Origin: Vibrio sp. Of7-15
GTDB lineage: Bacteria; Pseudomonadota; Gammaproteobacteria; Enterobacterales; Vibrionaceae
NCBI RefSeq assembly: GCF_022347565.1
Contig: NZ_JAKRGH010000012.1
Coordinates: 1 to 64,000, forward strand
Length of the DNA: 64,000 bases
Reading direction: 5' to 3'
Shown here in pieces: positions 16,958-27,404 of the stretch. A program made the translations under genes and the position numbers. Within the stretch, counting starts at the first letter, position 1. Each line of letters begins with the position of its first letter. The notes below the pieces were generated by a model, which saw only the letters and a program-made list of their open reading frames with translations, ran no database searches and was not told the DNA's origin.

Positions 16958-18277
16958 TTGAATTGGAAGAAGCTCACTTTAGCCGCCAGCATTAGTACAC
17001 TTAGTTTGGCGACACAAGCACAGTCTCTTGAACAAGCAGTCGCCATTACATTGGCAACTAATCCTGAAATTCGCAGCGCATTTCATGATTTTAAAAGCCG
17101 CCAGCAAGACATTAATGGTGCCATTGGCGCTTACCGACCAAGCTTGGATCTGGATGCTGGCATCGGCTACGAAAATGTAGATACCGTGAGAGGCACTGAA
17201 ACTGATCTTACCCGAAAAGAAGCCACGTTAACCTTAACTCAACTTATTTGGGATGGCTCGTCTACCTATAACGACATCAATCGCACTGAGGCAGAAACGG
17301 AGTCTTTACGTTATCAACTGCTCAGTGACGCTCAAGATAAAGCTCTTAATGTCGTAGAAATTTACATCAATGCGATAAAAGCAGAAGAAGTATTGAAGCT
17401 GTCTGAAAACAACCTTTTCATTCACAAGAAAATCTATAAAGACATTAAAAAGCGCACAAACTCAGGGATTGGTTCAACGGCAGATTTGGTTCAAGTTGAA
17501 GCCCGTTTGTCTCGTGCACACAGTAACCTTTTAGCCGCTCAAAACAATTTGTTTGATGCTCATACTCAGTTTCGACGCGCCGTTGGCCAAGAACCTCAAG
17601 ATTTGATCAAGCCCGAAGTTGATGAACTGGCTCTGCCCCTGTCTTTGCAAGATGCCATTAAAACCGCAACCTCAGAGCACCCAGTTTTAAAAGTCTCAGC
17701 AGAAGACATCGAAGCCGCACAATTCCAATATAAGCAATCGCAAGGCGTTAACTACCCAACCATTTCGTTTGAAGCCAGCCAATCATGGCAAGAAGACGCT
17801 GGTGGTTTAGAGGGACAAACTGACGAGTTCACCGCAATGATTAGAATGCGCTATAACTTGTATAATGGTGGCGCTGATCGCGCAGCCTCGGTAAAAGCAG
17901 CATACCAAGTAGATAAGTCCAAAGATCTACGTGATAACGCCCTACGTATGCTTGAAGAAGGGACCCACCTTTCCTGGAATGCATTGAATTATACCCAGCA
18001 ACAAAAAGAGTTTTTAGCTGAACATGTCGATGCTGCAGCAAAAACCGTTATTGCTTATGAAAAACAATTTAGAATTGGTAAACGTACCCTGCTGGATTTG
18101 CTCAACACCGAGAATGAGCTATTTGAAGCGCGTAAGTCTTACCTAGACGCTAATTACAGTGAAGACTTAGCCAAATACCGCGTTCTTAACGCCACAGGCA
18201 GCTTACTAAACGCCTTACGAGTAGATATTCCCGACGAGTGGAGCAAATCAGTGAAAAACAGCGCGGAGGACAAATAA
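16958..18277 (+). CDS. lapE: Outer-membrane channel LapE (TolC family)
   Basis: A signal peptide (cut after ATQA, residue ~21) precedes two TolC-type outer-membrane-efflux repeats (about 25-215 and 225-420), rich in the alpha-helical RxxxG/Q patterns of the family. A TTG start at 16958 is preceded at good distance by TAGGAG. It supplies the trimeric exit duct for the Lap type I secretion system. The stop codon overlaps the next gene's ATG (TAATG). Confidence 0.9.
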   Translation: MNWKKLTLAASISTLSLATQAQSLEQAVAITLATNPEIRSAFHDFKSRQQDINGAIGAYRPSLDLDAGIGYENVDTVRGTETDLTRKEATLTLTQLIWDGSSTYNDINRTEAETESLRYQLLSDAQDKALNVVEIYINAIKAEEVLKLSENNLFIHKKIYKDIKKRTNSGIGSTADLVQVEARLSRAHSNLLAAQNNLFDAHTQFRRAVGQEPQDLIKPEVDELALPLSLQDAIKTATSEHPVLKVSAEDIEAAQFQYKQSQGVNYPTISFEASQSWQEDAGGLEGQTDEFTAMIRMRYNLYNGGADRAASVKAAYQVDKSKDLRDNALRMLEEGTHLSWNALNYTQQQKEFLAEHVDAAAKTVIAYEKQFRIGKRTLLDLLNTENELFEARKSYLDANYSEDLAKYRVLNATGSLLNALRVDIPDEWSKSVKNSAEDK

Positions 18278-18870
18278 TGAAAGCTCTCACCATCGCCATA
18301 ATTGGATTGGCATTAGCAGGTTGTACGTCACATGAAGCGACTTCATTTACCCCTGCAAACCAAAGCGCTGATTTACGAGATGACGACGAAGACGGCGTAA
18401 TTAATGCCCGTGACTTGTGTGAAAACACCCCCTACATTGCAGAAATTAATAACGATGGCTGCCCACAAAACATCGAAAAAACAGCAACAGGGAAAGTACA
18501 CATTTTATTTGATGTAGATTCTACTGAGATCACCGCCGCTTATCAGAGCAACTTGGATGAAATGGCAGTTTTCATGAAGGAATACAAAGATACCAAACTT
18601 GAAATCCAAGGATACGCCAGTAAAACAGGCAAGTCGGCGCACAACTTAGAGCTCTCAGAGCAGCGTGCTCAAAATGTAAGAAAAGCATTAATCTTCAGGG
18701 GTATCGCGCCAAATAGACTGACTATTGTTGCTCATGGTGATAACTTGAAGGCGGACAATCAATACGACTTAATGGATCACGCCGCCAACCGCCGAGTCTC
18801 TGGCACTGTTGTCGGCCAATACAGAGACGTTGAACAAGAGTGGACAATTTTTACAACCAAAGACAAATAA
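18277..18870 (+). CDS. OmpA-family lipoprotein of the Lap operon
   Basis: The 197-residue protein starts with a lipoprotein signal (lipobox LAGC, Cys ~17). A short calcium-binding TSP3-like stretch (DDDEDGVINARDLC) and an OmpA-like peptidoglycan-binding domain follow (FDVDSTEITAAYQ, LSEQRAQNVRKALIFRGI). The ATG at 18277 is chosen over an upstream in-frame ATG at 18238 because GGAGGA precedes it and the signal peptide begins there. It may anchor the secretion complex or the adhesin to the cell wall. OmpA-like genes are common partners in such loci, but its exact role is unproven. Confidence 0.85.
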   Translation: MKALTIAIIGLALAGCTSHEATSFTPANQSADLRDDDEDGVINARDLCENTPYIAEINNDGCPQNIEKTATGKVHILFDVDSTEITAAYQSNLDEMAVFMKEYKDTKLEIQGYASKTGKSAHNLELSEQRAQNVRKALIFRGIAPNRLTIVAHGDNLKADNQYDLMDHAANRRVSGTVVGQYRDVEQEWTIFTTKDK

Positions 18871-18886
18871 ATCATAAAGGCAAAGT

Positions 18887-19552
18887 ATGAAAGCTTGGCC
18901 TCTGATCATCATTTTGCTTCTTGCCTCCGTTAGTGCCATTGCGCTAACGGACCAAGAACGCACCTGGATTTCAAAAGTCTCTCAATTTTATGGCGATCGA
19001 GCCGGAAAACGCGTCACCGCTTGGCGCGAATTGATTGAAGACTCGAAGAACTTACCTGAATCAAAAAAACTCGAAGCCATTAATGATTTTTTCAATCAGC
19101 TCTATTTTGTTAATGACATCGATTTATGGGGGAAAACAGACTACTGGGCAACACCACTCGAATTTCTTGGCAGTAACGCCGGGGACTGTGAAGACTTTAG
19201 TATTGCCAAATACTTCTCTTTACGCGAACTAGGCGTTGACGATAAAAAGCTAAGATTAGTGTATGTAAAAGCCATTGAGCTGAATCAATTCCATATGGTT
19301 GTTGCTTACTACAAAACACCATCCTCAGAGCCAATACTGCTCGACAACATAAATGGCACAATTAAACCTGCGTCACAACGTACTGATTTACTTCCTATTT
19401 ATAGCTTTAATGGTAGCCAACTGTGGCTCATGAAAGAAAAAGGTAGCGGTACGCTTGCAGGTAAATCTTCCCGCTTGAAACTTTGGAATGATCTTCGCTC
19501 ACGAAACAAAGCCGAGCAGTTTAATAAACCTATTCAAAACTATGATGGGTAA
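18887..19552 (+). CDS. lapG: Periplasmic adhesin protease LapG
   Basis: This bacterial transglutaminase-like cysteine proteinase (BTLCP) cuts LapA-type adhesins after a dialanine motif and so releases biofilm cells. A signal peptide (about 1-20) is followed by the catalytic triad Cys101 (AGDCEDFSIAKY), His136 (NQFHMVVAYY) and Asp153 (LLDNING). Acidic residues beside the Cys (Asp100, Glu102, Asp103) fit the known calcium site. The spacing closely follows Pseudomonas LapG. It lies directly before lapD, which sequesters it when c-di-GMP is high. Its substrate is most likely the adhesin at the left window edge. Confidence 0.93.
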   Translation: MKAWPLIIILLLASVSAIALTDQERTWISKVSQFYGDRAGKRVTAWRELIEDSKNLPESKKLEAINDFFNQLYFVNDIDLWGKTDYWATPLEFLGSNAGDCEDFSIAKYFSLRELGVDDKKLRLVYVKAIELNQFHMVVAYYKTPSSEPILLDNINGTIKPASQRTDLLPIYSFNGSQLWLMKEKGSGTLAGKSSRLKLWNDLRSRNKAEQFNKPIQNYDG

Positions 19553-19557
19553 CCACT

Positions 19558-21489
19558 ATGACCTTGTATAAACAACTTCTAACATGGATGCTCGCGGTTT
19601 TCATACTGCTTGTTACCTCTGTTTTTGTTGTCGAGTTTAATACCACTCGCCAATTTTTAGAGTCTCAGCAAATGTCTGAGATCAACAACACCGTTAACTC
19701 CATGGGGTTAGCGCTATCACCTTACCTTGAATCAGACGATACGGTGGCCGCGGAGTCCGTGATCAATGCCTTATTTGATGGTGGTTACTACAAAGCCGTA
19801 CGGTTAACCATGCTTCGCACGGGCGATGAGATCATCCGAACCTACCCAACCACTATCGAAGGTGTGCCTGAGTGGTTTACCAACCTAGATTTATTTAGAA
19901 CCATCACCGACAGTCGCGTCTTAACCAGCGGATGGTTACAGCTTGCCGAAGTCGAGATCATTGGTCATCCCGGCTATGCTTATCAACAACTATGGCAAGC
20001 AATGAACCAGCTTGTGACAGGGTTTCTCTTTATTTTTGCCTTAACCGCTGTCATGGTATCGTTATTACTGGGTTACGCTTTAAAGCCACTCAAAGCCATT
20101 ACCTTAAAGACACGTCAAATCACTGAAAATCAATTTGGTGAGCCACTTCCTCTACCAAGAACATCAGACTTAGTTTCGGTAGTAAAAGGCATTAATAAAA
20201 TGTCGAGCCAACTGCAACTGCACTTTGAAGAGCAAGCAAAAGAAGCCGATCGTTTACGTGAGCGCGCTTATCAAGACCCAATTTCAGGGCTTGGAAACCG
20301 CAGTTATTTCATGGGGCAGCTAAAAACGTGGTTAGCCGAGTCGGGTCATGGTGGTATGGCGTTACTGAAAGTGGACCACATTCAGTCGCTTTATGAAAAC
20401 CAAGGCTACCAAGCTGGCGACAATGCCATTGAAAAGCTCGCAAATAGCTTAAAAGTGGCAGTAAACATGCCTGAAGCCACTATCGCGCGCTTAGGTGAAG
20501 CTGAATTTGCCTTTCTCGCTCCCAGCGTCTCCATTGAAGAACTGCGTATCTTAGGAGAGAACATTCTTTATTGTGTTGATGATTTACAACCAGACCCAAC
20601 AGGCTCAGCCCCACTGAATGCTCAGGTCGGTCTCGTTTTTAACACAGGTCACAAAGAAGTGGGCACCCTACTCTCTTTGGCCGATAACGCGCTATCTCAA
20701 GCAGGTCAAAACCCGAGTAACCCGGTAGCTCTCGTTCAACAGTCAACAGACAGCCAAGCTATTGGTAAACAACAGTGGAAAACCATTGTTATGGAAGCCA
20801 TTGCTAACCACCAATTCAGTTTCAAATTCCAAAAAGTATCAGACAGTAAAGGGACTTTAATCCACAGTGAGGTCTTTACTGCGATCAGTAAAAACAACAC
20901 CTATTACTCAGCGGGGCAATTCCTCTCTGCCATAGAACAATTAGATCAAGGGGAAATGTTTGACCGTTATGTCATTGAGCACATGGTGCAAAAGCTTCAT
21001 AACGAAGAAAATATAGGCCCTGTTGCCATTAACCTGACTCAAAGCAGTGTCACCAACCCTACTTTTGTTCGTTGGTTAAACCATTTCTTAGATCATCAAG
21101 CCGCCTTAGCGTCTCAAATTCAATTTGAAATCCCAGAATCTTTGTTTGTGAACTACGCCGACCATGCAGGCTTACTGTGTGATGTGATCAGACAACGTGG
21201 TTTCACCTTTGGTGTCGATAATTACGGCCGTCATTTCCATTCTTTGGATTATTTAACCGAATTTAGACCGAATTACGTAAAGATTGATTTTGTCTACACT
21301 GGTGAGCTTGAAAATGAGCAGCAACGTAATGTGCTGGCTTCCATCTCTCGTACCGCGCATAACCTAGATATCACCACCATCGCCACTCGTGTAGAAACAG
21401 AAGCCCAGTTAACAACACTATCAGAGCACTTTGTGAATGCTTTCCAAGGGTTTATTTTTGAGCAGAAGCAAATGGAGACCAGTGACTAA
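19558..21489 (+). CDS. lapD: c-di-GMP receptor LapD (degenerate GGDEF-EAL)
   Basis: The layout is a membrane helix (6-26), a periplasmic LapD/MoxY domain, a second helix (about 152-172), a HAMP domain, then GGDEF- and EAL-type domains. Trp126 in the loop LTSGWLQLAEVE corresponds to the tryptophan that inserts into LapG. Both cytoplasmic domains are catalytically dead: RLGEAEF stands in place of the GGDEF motif and SEVFTAI in place of EAL. This fits a receptor that binds c-di-GMP through the EAL-like domain and passes the state outward to hold LapG. It starts 6 bp after lapG and abuts lapB. Confidence 0.93.
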   Translation: MTLYKQLLTWMLAVFILLVTSVFVVEFNTTRQFLESQQMSEINNTVNSMGLALSPYLESDDTVAAESVINALFDGGYYKAVRLTMLRTGDEIIRTYPTTIEGVPEWFTNLDLFRTITDSRVLTSGWLQLAEVEIIGHPGYAYQQLWQAMNQLVTGFLFIFALTAVMVSLLLGYALKPLKAITLKTRQITENQFGEPLPLPRTSDLVSVVKGINKMSSQLQLHFEEQAKEADRLRERAYQDPISGLGNRSYFMGQLKTWLAESGHGGMALLKVDHIQSLYENQGYQAGDNAIEKLANSLKVAVNMPEATIARLGEAEFAFLAPSVSIEELRILGENILYCVDDLQPDPTGSAPLNAQVGLVFNTGHKEVGTLLSLADNALSQAGQNPSNPVALVQQSTDSQAIGKQQWKTIVMEAIANHQFSFKFQKVSDSKGTLIHSEVFTAISKNNTYYSAGQFLSAIEQLDQGEMFDRYVIEHMVQKLHNEENIGPVAINLTQSSVTNPTFVRWLNHFLDHQAALASQIQFEIPESLFVNYADHAGLLCDVIRQRGFTFGVDNYGRHFHSLDYLTEFRPNYVKIDFVYTGELENEQQRNVLASISRTAHNLDITTIATRVETEAQLTTLSEHFVNAFQGFIFEQKQMETSD

Positions 21490-23607
21490 ATGAAAGATGC
21501 GCTGTTACATTCTTTAGTTTATGTCAGCCGTTATTATGGGTTAGCAAACTCACCAGAAGCTCTGATTTCGGGGCTTCCTCTAGCGGATGGTAAATTAACG
21601 CCTTTTCTTGTTCCGCGTGCCGCTGAGCGCGCCGGACTGATTGCCAAAGAAAATCAAACCTCATTAGAAAACATATCCCCTCTTATACTGCCTGCCGTTT
21701 TACTACTAAAAGACGGTGAGTCGTGTGTTTTGTTATCCATCGATCATGAGAAAAAAGAAGCCGAGGTGGTACTTCCGCAGGCCGATCTCATGCAAAAATG
21801 GTTACCGTTTGAAGAACTAGAGGCCCTCTACACCGGCCGTTTGTTTCTGTTAAAAAAATTATTTCGTTATGATGACCGTTCCCCAGAAATCCTAAAAACG
21901 CGTGATGGGCATTGGTTTTGGAGCACGTTATGGGAATCAAAAAGTATTTACCGTGATGTCTTTATCGCGTCGATACTGATCAACCTATTTGCCATTGCCA
22001 GCCCCATGTTTACCCGCTTGGTTTACGATAAAGTCGTTCCGAACCTCGCCTTCGAATCTCTTTGGGTATTATCTTCTGGCATTGGGATCATCTTTTTATT
22101 TGATCTGATCTTAAAATTACTTCGCAGCTACTTTATTGATGTGGCCGGTAAAAAGTCCGATCTTCTGATCTCATCCAATATTTTCAGCAAAGTGATGGGG
22201 GTGCGAATGGAATCTCGCCCTGAATCAGTTGGGGCATTTGCTCGTCACTTACAAGAATTTGAGTCTATTCGCGAATTTTTCACTTCTGCTACCGTTTCTT
22301 CACTGATTGATCTGCCTTTTGCCCTATTGTTCCTTTTTATTATTTGGTTAATGGCAGGCCCACTGGTACTGGTGCCGATCATTGGTGTATTACTTCTTAT
22401 AATTCATAGTTACTTAATACAAGCACCTCTAAGACGTTCAATAGAAGAAGGTTCCCGTTTAGCCTCGCAAAAGTACGCTAATCTAATCGAAAGCCTGATG
22501 GGATTAGAAACCATTAAGCTGTATGGTGCGCAAAGCCAGTTTCAGTACCGCTGGGAAGAAGCTGTGGCTCATATGTCAAACTGGAACATCAAAACTCGCC
22601 GGATTACCGATTCCGTTCAAAATGTGGCTGGTTTTGTTCAACAAGCCGCTAACGTGGGAATGATCATTTTAGGCGTCTACTTAATCTCGGATGGTGAGTT
22701 CACCATGGGTGGGTTAATTGCCGCAACCATGCTAAGTGGTAAAGCCATTGGGCCTTTGGTACAGCTTTCCTTACTATCGACTCGCTACAACCAAGCCAAA
22801 TCCGCCATGACCATTATTGAACAGTTAATGGCAATGCCTGATGAACAAGAAGAAGGAAAACGCTACATCCATAGGCCGATCATCCAAGGTAAAGTAGAGC
22901 TTGATAGAGTGAGCTTCCAGTACCCGAACAGTGAAGTGGCTTCCGTTCGAGATCTCAGCCTTACCATTCAACCAGGAGAAAAAGTAGCGATCATCGGTCG
23001 TATTGGTGCAGGTAAAACCACTCTAGAACGTCTCATCATGGGCCTATACAAGCCCACAAGGGGCTCAGTGCGTATTGACGATACGGATATCTCCCAATTG
23101 CATCACATCGATGTTAGACGCAACATTGGCTGTGTACCACAAGATCTGATGCTGTTTTACGGTTCAATACGAGACAACATCACATTAGGTCGACCACTGC
23201 TCGACGACCGTGAAGTAATGGATGCTGCCAACCGCGCAGGTGTCACCGCGTTTACCCAAACGGATCCGGCAGGCCTTGAGCGTCAGGTCGGTGAAGGTGG
23301 CCAATTCCTATCTGGTGGCCAAAAACAAGCTGTTGCCATTGCACGTGCTTTATTAGGCCGCCCGCCAGTTCTCTTACTGGATGAACCAACCAGTAGTATG
23401 GATAACCGCACAGAGCTTCACATCAAGCAGCAATTGGCTCGACTGAAAAAAGAAGAAACTCTGATTTTAATCACTCACAAAACCAGTATGTTGGATGTGG
23501 TTGATCGTGTGATTGTAATGGAGCACGGTTTAATCATTGCCGATGGTCCAAAAGAAGCCGTATTGCGCAGCTTACGAGAAGGAAAAATACGAGCAGTCAA
23601 TCAATAA
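21490..23607 (+). CDS. lapB: Type I secretion ABC exporter LapB
   Basis: This 705-residue exporter has an N-terminal C39-like domain without the catalytic cysteine (about 1-130), typical of RTX/adhesin exporters. Six membrane helices (about 155-430) and an ATPase domain (about 465-700) follow: Walker [11 protein letters not shown], signature LSGGQKQ, Walker [14 protein letters not shown]. It begins directly after the lapD stop and ends the operon. The gene order here (C-E-ompA-G-D-B) differs from the Pseudomonas lapEBC order. Confidence 0.93.
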   Translation: MKDALLHSLVYVSRYYGLANSPEALISGLPLADGKLTPFLVPRAAERAGLIAKENQTSLENISPLILPAVLLLKDGESCVLLSIDHEKKEAEVVLPQADLMQKWLPFEELEALYTGRLFLLKKLFRYDDRSPEILKTRDGHWFWSTLWESKSIYRDVFIASILINLFAIASPMFTRLVYDKVVPNLAFESLWVLSSGIGIIFLFDLILKLLRSYFIDVAGKKSDLLISSNIFSKVMGVRMESRPESVGAFARHLQEFESIREFFTSATVSSLIDLPFALLFLFIIWLMAGPLVLVPIIGVLLLIIHSYLIQAPLRRSIEEGSRLASQKYANLIESLMGLETIKLYGAQSQFQYRWEEAVAHMSNWNIKTRRITDSVQNVAGFVQQAANVGMIILGVYLISDGEFTMGGLIAATMLSGKAIGPLVQLSLLSTRYNQAKSAMTIIEQLMAMPDEQEEGKRYIHRPIIQGKVELDRVSFQYPNSEVASVRDLSLTIQPGEKVAIIGRIGAGKTTLERLIMGLYKPTRGSVRIDDTDISQLHHIDVRRNIGCVPQDLMLFYGSIRDNITLGRPLLDDREVMDAANRAGVTAFTQTDPAGLERQVGEGGQFLSGGQKQAVAIARALLGRPPVLLLDEPTSSMDNRTELHIKQQLARLKKEETLILITHKTSMLDVVDRVIVMEHGLIIADGPKEAVLRSLREGKIRAVNQ

Positions 23608-23628
23608 TACACTCCATATTAACCAAAC

Positions 23629-23666
23629 AAAAAGGGCGATTACGTTGTCACGTAATCGCCCTTTTT
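23629..23666. terminator. Bidirectional terminator between lapB and the HD-GYP gene
   Basis: A 17-bp perfect stem (AAAAAGGGCGATTACGT / ACGTAATCGCCCTTTTT) with loop TGTC lies between convergent genes. T runs on both strands suit termination in both directions. Confidence 0.93.
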
Positions 23667-23677
23667 ATTTTCTCAAA

Positions 23678-25153
23678 TTAAACCTTTTCAGGTACTTCAC
23701 CCTCTTTGTCCTGAATCCGCCCAGCGATATGCTTAAATTCGTCTTCCACAGTCAAGAAGGCAGTAATCACATCAGGATCAAAATGTGTCCCTTCCCCTTC
23801 TAAAATAATTGCTTTTGCTTTTTCATGGCTAAAAGCGGGCTTATAAACACGTTTTGAGATCAAGGCATCATACACATCGGCTAACGCCATCAAACGCCCT
23901 GAGAGCGGTATGGCATCGCCAATTAAGCCCTGTGGGTATCCAGAGCCATCCCATTTTTCATGATGCGTATGAGCAATCTCTCGTGCCACACTTAAAAAGG
24001 AGCTTTCTCCCATTTGCTGCTCTGCAATCGAGAGTGCCTCCGCACCGATCTCTGGATGTTTTTTCATAATTTCAAATTCATCATCGGTCAACTTACCCGG
24101 CTTTAATAAAATCGCATCAGGGATCCCAACTTTACCGACATCGTGCAAGGGTGCAGATTTGTAAAGTAGATCAATATAACTTGGAGTCAGCAATGACTGA
24201 TACGCAGGTTTCATCGCCAGCTCTTGAGCCAACGCTTTGACGTATTCCTGCGTACGCAAAATATGTGCGCCTGTTTCATTATCACGAGACTCAGCCAAAG
24301 CCGATAAACCGATAATAGCCACATCTCGCGTATCCATCACTTCTTGTTGGGTTTGCTGAAGTTCATTCAGCATATTATTAGTTAACCCAGCAATATGTCC
24401 TAGCTCATCATTGGCAAACACAGGTACTCGAACGTCCATGTCACCATCAGCCACTTTCTGCAACACTTCTTGTTGTTTCAATAAGGTCAAATCCAATAAC
24501 TTGACCCAGCTTGCCATGATCATGATGGTATAGCCCACCATGACAGCGGTAACATACACAAACTCTTTAATCACACTCACGCGTGCTGAGCCATCTAGGA
24601 GTTTGTCGACATGCTCTTGCAACCAATACAAATCTTTGACTGCGACCATGGTAAGTACCGTAGTCAAAGTCAGTAGCAATAAAATAATTAACATCACCAG
24701 TTTTTTTGCAATGGATTCTTTAGCGCCGACTTGCAACATCGTAAGTTGGTTATGTTTAATACGGCAAACAAACTCTTCATAACGGTGCATTAAAGATAAA
24801 TTACTGCCCGTCAGAATTCCTAACGTCACCATACCAAAAACAACTTTCGCATTACTGTCGATAGGAAAGTCATGATAAGTATTAAACCAAACCGCCAGTA
24901 CGACTCCCATACTGCCAAACAACAAAATATCCAGCTTTAATAGATCGGTGTGCTTCATGGAAAGCCAGTGTTGAGTCACCATAAAACGCATACTAGTAAG
25001 AATAAAAAATACAATGGCCACATGACTTAGAATGTATTGCAGAGATAAAGTATCAAGAAATGGGCATACTTTTCCCCCGTAAGCACCGTACAGCCCTCCC
25101 GCAAGCAGATAGTGAAATAATGTCGCCTTTTTATTGTATTGTGTAAACGCCAT
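23678..25153 (-). CDS. Membrane HD-GYP c-di-GMP phosphodiesterase
   Basis: The N-terminal half (about 1-215) has six or so hydrophobic segments, followed by a HAMP-like linker (about 220-265, DMDVRVPVFANDELGHIAGL). The C-terminal HD-GYP domain (about 280-470) keeps the metal ligands (APLHDVGKVGIPD, HTHHEKWDGSGYP, ADVYDALISKR), so it should hydrolyse c-di-GMP. The ATG at 25153 has AGGGGA upstream. It converges on the Lap operon, whose LapD reads c-di-GMP, so local signalling is plausible though inferred. Confidence 0.9.
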   Translation of the reverse strand: MAFTQYNKKATLFHYLLAGGLYGAYGGKVCPFLDTLSLQYILSHVAIVFFILTSMRFMVTQHWLSMKHTDLLKLDILLFGSMGVVLAVWFNTYHDFPIDSNAKVVFGMVTLGILTGSNLSLMHRYEEFVCRIKHNQLTMLQVGAKESIAKKLVMLIILLLLTLTTVLTMVAVKDLYWLQEHVDKLLDGSARVSVIKEFVYVTAVMVGYTIMIMASWVKLLDLTLLKQQEVLQKVADGDMDVRVPVFANDELGHIAGLTNNMLNELQQTQQEVMDTRDVAIIGLSALAESRDNETGAHILRTQEYVKALAQELAMKPAYQSLLTPSYIDLLYKSAPLHDVGKVGIPDAILLKPGKLTDDEFEIMKKHPEIGAEALSIAEQQMGESSFLSVAREIAHTHHEKWDGSGYPQGLIGDAIPLSGRLMALADVYDALISKRVYKPAFSHEKAKAIILEGEGTHFDPDVITAFLTVEDEFKHIAGRIQDKEGEVPEKV

Positions 25154-25441
25154 AAAAATCCCCTAGACCAATCTGTCATTGAGTTATTATTGTTATAAAA
25201 ACAGTAGACACGATCAGCCAATATTTTATTTCAGAGTTGGTATGAATAATTATTATGAAGAAGCCTGATTTACAGTGTAAATCGAAAGAACGGCATGGTG
25301 CCATTCACTGAGTCGTTCATTGTTATGTTAGTAAAGTGCAGTGTATCAGCAGAAAAGAAAAGGTGAGAAATAGTTTAAGGCTTCTGCTCTTCTTAGATTG
25401 AAAGAGAGAAGCCTTATTAGGAGGAAATCAATTAAGGCGTG
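25154..25441. other. Intergenic region upstream of the HD-GYP gene
   Basis: This 288-bp gap separates two minus-strand genes. It holds one parS2 site and an imperfect inverted repeat AAGGCTTCT...AGAAGCCTT (25378-25418) without a T run, a weak terminator candidate for the FapA-family gene. Confidence 0.4.
25268..25282. promoter_or_regulatory. parS2-type centromere site
   Basis: TTTACAGTGTAAA at 25269-25281, extended to the 17-bp palindrome GATTTACAGTGTAAATC, matches the ParB2 site consensus. Confidence 0.88.
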
Positions 25442-27121
25442 TTATTGCGGGGGTTGCTGATTTGTCTTTTTTGTTGTCATCGGATCAATTTTAATTTCAT
25501 AACCATCAAATAATACTCTGCTCGGGCTGTGTTCTCGTTTAGTCATCAAACGTTCTTGAGAGAACTGGATCATCACACCACTGTAAATCCTATTTTTCAC
25601 TTCAATGATGTTTTCACGCATCATGGTATCGAGCTTTTTCTGTTGCAAGCTTAAACGGCTATGGCACGCAGCCAGCTCACTTTTATGATGACTCTTAAAC
25701 TGTTTAATCTTTTCAACGAGCTCTTCAGATCGTTTATTTTCAGGTAACTTTGTTAATTTTAATTCGGCTTCAGTCGCCTTGGCTAACTGTTGTTGCTCTT
25801 CATCATACGCTTTTTGAAAAACAGACAGCGCTTCACGATGCTCATTATAATCCGTAAAGGCACTTACGGTCGTGTGAGTACCAGCCAAGGATCCCAAATT
25901 AACCGTTGTGATGGCCTTAGTTACTTCAATAGTGCCCCCACTTAATGTTCCACTTTTTTCTGTGGCGTCCATCACCACTAGGCTACCACTGCAAGAAATT
26001 CGGCAATGCATGGCATGCAACGTCAACTTAATATCCAACCCAGCTTTAAGCTCCGCGTACTGAGAAAACTTCGCCGTAATATTATTGCCCGCTTCCAACT
26101 TACACGACATCGGCTCGTCTTCTTCCACTTGATGACCTATGATGCCTTTCATCACCACAATATCACCACCGGCTTTAATCAAGGCCGACTCAACAAAGCC
26201 TCCTACCATTACGTTGCCTTCAGCTTCTACCTTCATCCCTGGAGACACGTCCCCTTCAATAATGATACTGCCTTTAAATTTCACATGACCAGTACCAACA
26301 TCTACACTCTTCATCGTTAAAGAGTCATCAATCTCAATACCGTCTTCGTGTATCCAAGGTAACCCTGCCATGGTGGCTATCAGCATATTGGTATCATCTT
26401 CACTCACAGCGGTGCCATTATTAAGCTTAAATGGGACCTCTTTACCATTTTCAGCTTGAAGCACATTACCAGTGACACTCATGCCATCCACGCCCTTAGT
26501 GGCCTGAATACGCTTCATAACAGGCGTACCTTCAGCAATGGTCGTAATGTCACCCAAGTCACGCATATCCACTTGACCATCTTCATCGCCTTGCGGACGT
26601 AACACACGTTCACGTACATCATCCACCAAAGCCACAAACGTTGAATTTGTGCCTGCCTTTGCGGGTTTTCCTCGGGCAACCTCAAAAGTCTTTTCTTCAC
26701 CGGGTGCTAGCATCTTACTTTTCTCTAACACCATTTTTAACGCTTTCTTGTTCACTCCTTTAGTGATGCGATACTCAGCCAATAACGCCAATAACAAATT
26801 GCCTGTTGGTGGGTTGCCACCATAAGCCCCTGTAACATGAAGGGATGCAGACATTTGATCATCATCCATCACGACGCTAACTAAAGTATCACGGCGCTCA
26901 GCAATAGTAAGTGATTCGATGGAATCAAACTCACCCGCTTTAACTGCCGCTAATAACTCAGCGACAGCCTCTTCAACCACATAAAAACCGCCCGCCTCAA
27001 ACAGAGGAAGCGCATTTACTACATCTTCAGGTTGGTAAGAGTCTTCTAATTCAATATGCTCAGGTAAGTGAACACATAATGAATTTTTATCCTCAGAAAG
27101 CCGAAGCAATGTATCTATCAT
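25442..27121 (-). CDS. FapA-family (DUF342) protein, copy 1
   Basis: This 559-residue protein has the FapA/DUF342 layout: an N-terminal domain (VTGAYGGNPPTGNLLLALLA, about 100), the core KRIQATKGVDGMSVTGNVLQ (about 200), a beta-helix with repeated hydrophobic turns (VKFKGSIIIEGDVSPGMKVE, VMVGGFVESALIKAGG), and a C-terminal coiled coil (about 430-500). The family is often called flagellar assembly protein A, but no flagellar gene is nearby. FapA-like proteins have been linked to polar localisation and histidine kinase control in vibrios. A clear paralogue lies at 60436-62118. AGGA precedes the ATG. Confidence 0.85.
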   Translation of the reverse strand: MIDTLLRLSEDKNSLCVHLPEHIELEDSYQPEDVVNALPLFEAGGFYVVEEAVAELLAAVKAGEFDSIESLTIAERRDTLVSVVMDDDQMSASLHVTGAYGGNPPTGNLLLALLAEYRITKGVNKKALKMVLEKSKMLAPGEEKTFEVARGKPAKAGTNSTFVALVDDVRERVLRPQGDEDGQVDMRDLGDITTIAEGTPVMKRIQATKGVDGMSVTGNVLQAENGKEVPFKLNNGTAVSEDDTNMLIATMAGLPWIHEDGIEIDDSLTMKSVDVGTGHVKFKGSIIIEGDVSPGMKVEAEGNVMVGGFVESALIKAGGDIVVMKGIIGHQVEEDEPMSCKLEAGNNITAKFSQYAELKAGLDIKLTLHAMHCRISCSGSLVVMDATEKSGTLSGGTIEVTKAITTVNLGSLAGTHTTVSAFTDYNEHREALSVFQKAYDEEQQQLAKATEAELKLTKLPENKRSEELVEKIKQFKSHHKSELAACHSRLSLQQKKLDTMMRENIIEVKNRIYSGVMIQFSQERLMTKREHSPSRVLFDGYEIKIDPMTTKKTNQQPPQ

Positions 27122-27347
27122 AAAACGTCCTAGTTGTTCTCACTTATGGGACTAGCGGTACTAACTGTAAGTCTAATCAATAATCCCAATTTTGGTATTT
27201 CAGTTCTTAATAATAAAACAGCTTCTCCGTTAAACTCCATTTATAAAGCGAGACCTTGGTTCAAGTAGTGATCCTGCTATCAATATCAAAAATGAAACTA
27301 TGAGCTGTCTCGTAAGTGTGACAATTTAACGATGGAACTTTAGGGGG

Positions 27348-27387
27348 ATTTACAGTGTAAATTGGTTCAAGAATTTACACTGTAAAT
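27348..27387. promoter_or_regulatory. Two tandem parS2-type centromere sites
   Basis: TTTACAGTGTAAA (27349-27361) and TTTACACTGTAAA (27374-27386) stand 25 bp apart centre to centre, between tmcA and the FapA-family gene and about 5 kb from the origin. Paired sites are natural nucleation points for ParB2 spreading. Confidence 0.9.
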
Positions 27388-27404
27388 TAGAGAAAAAGGA
27401 AAAA

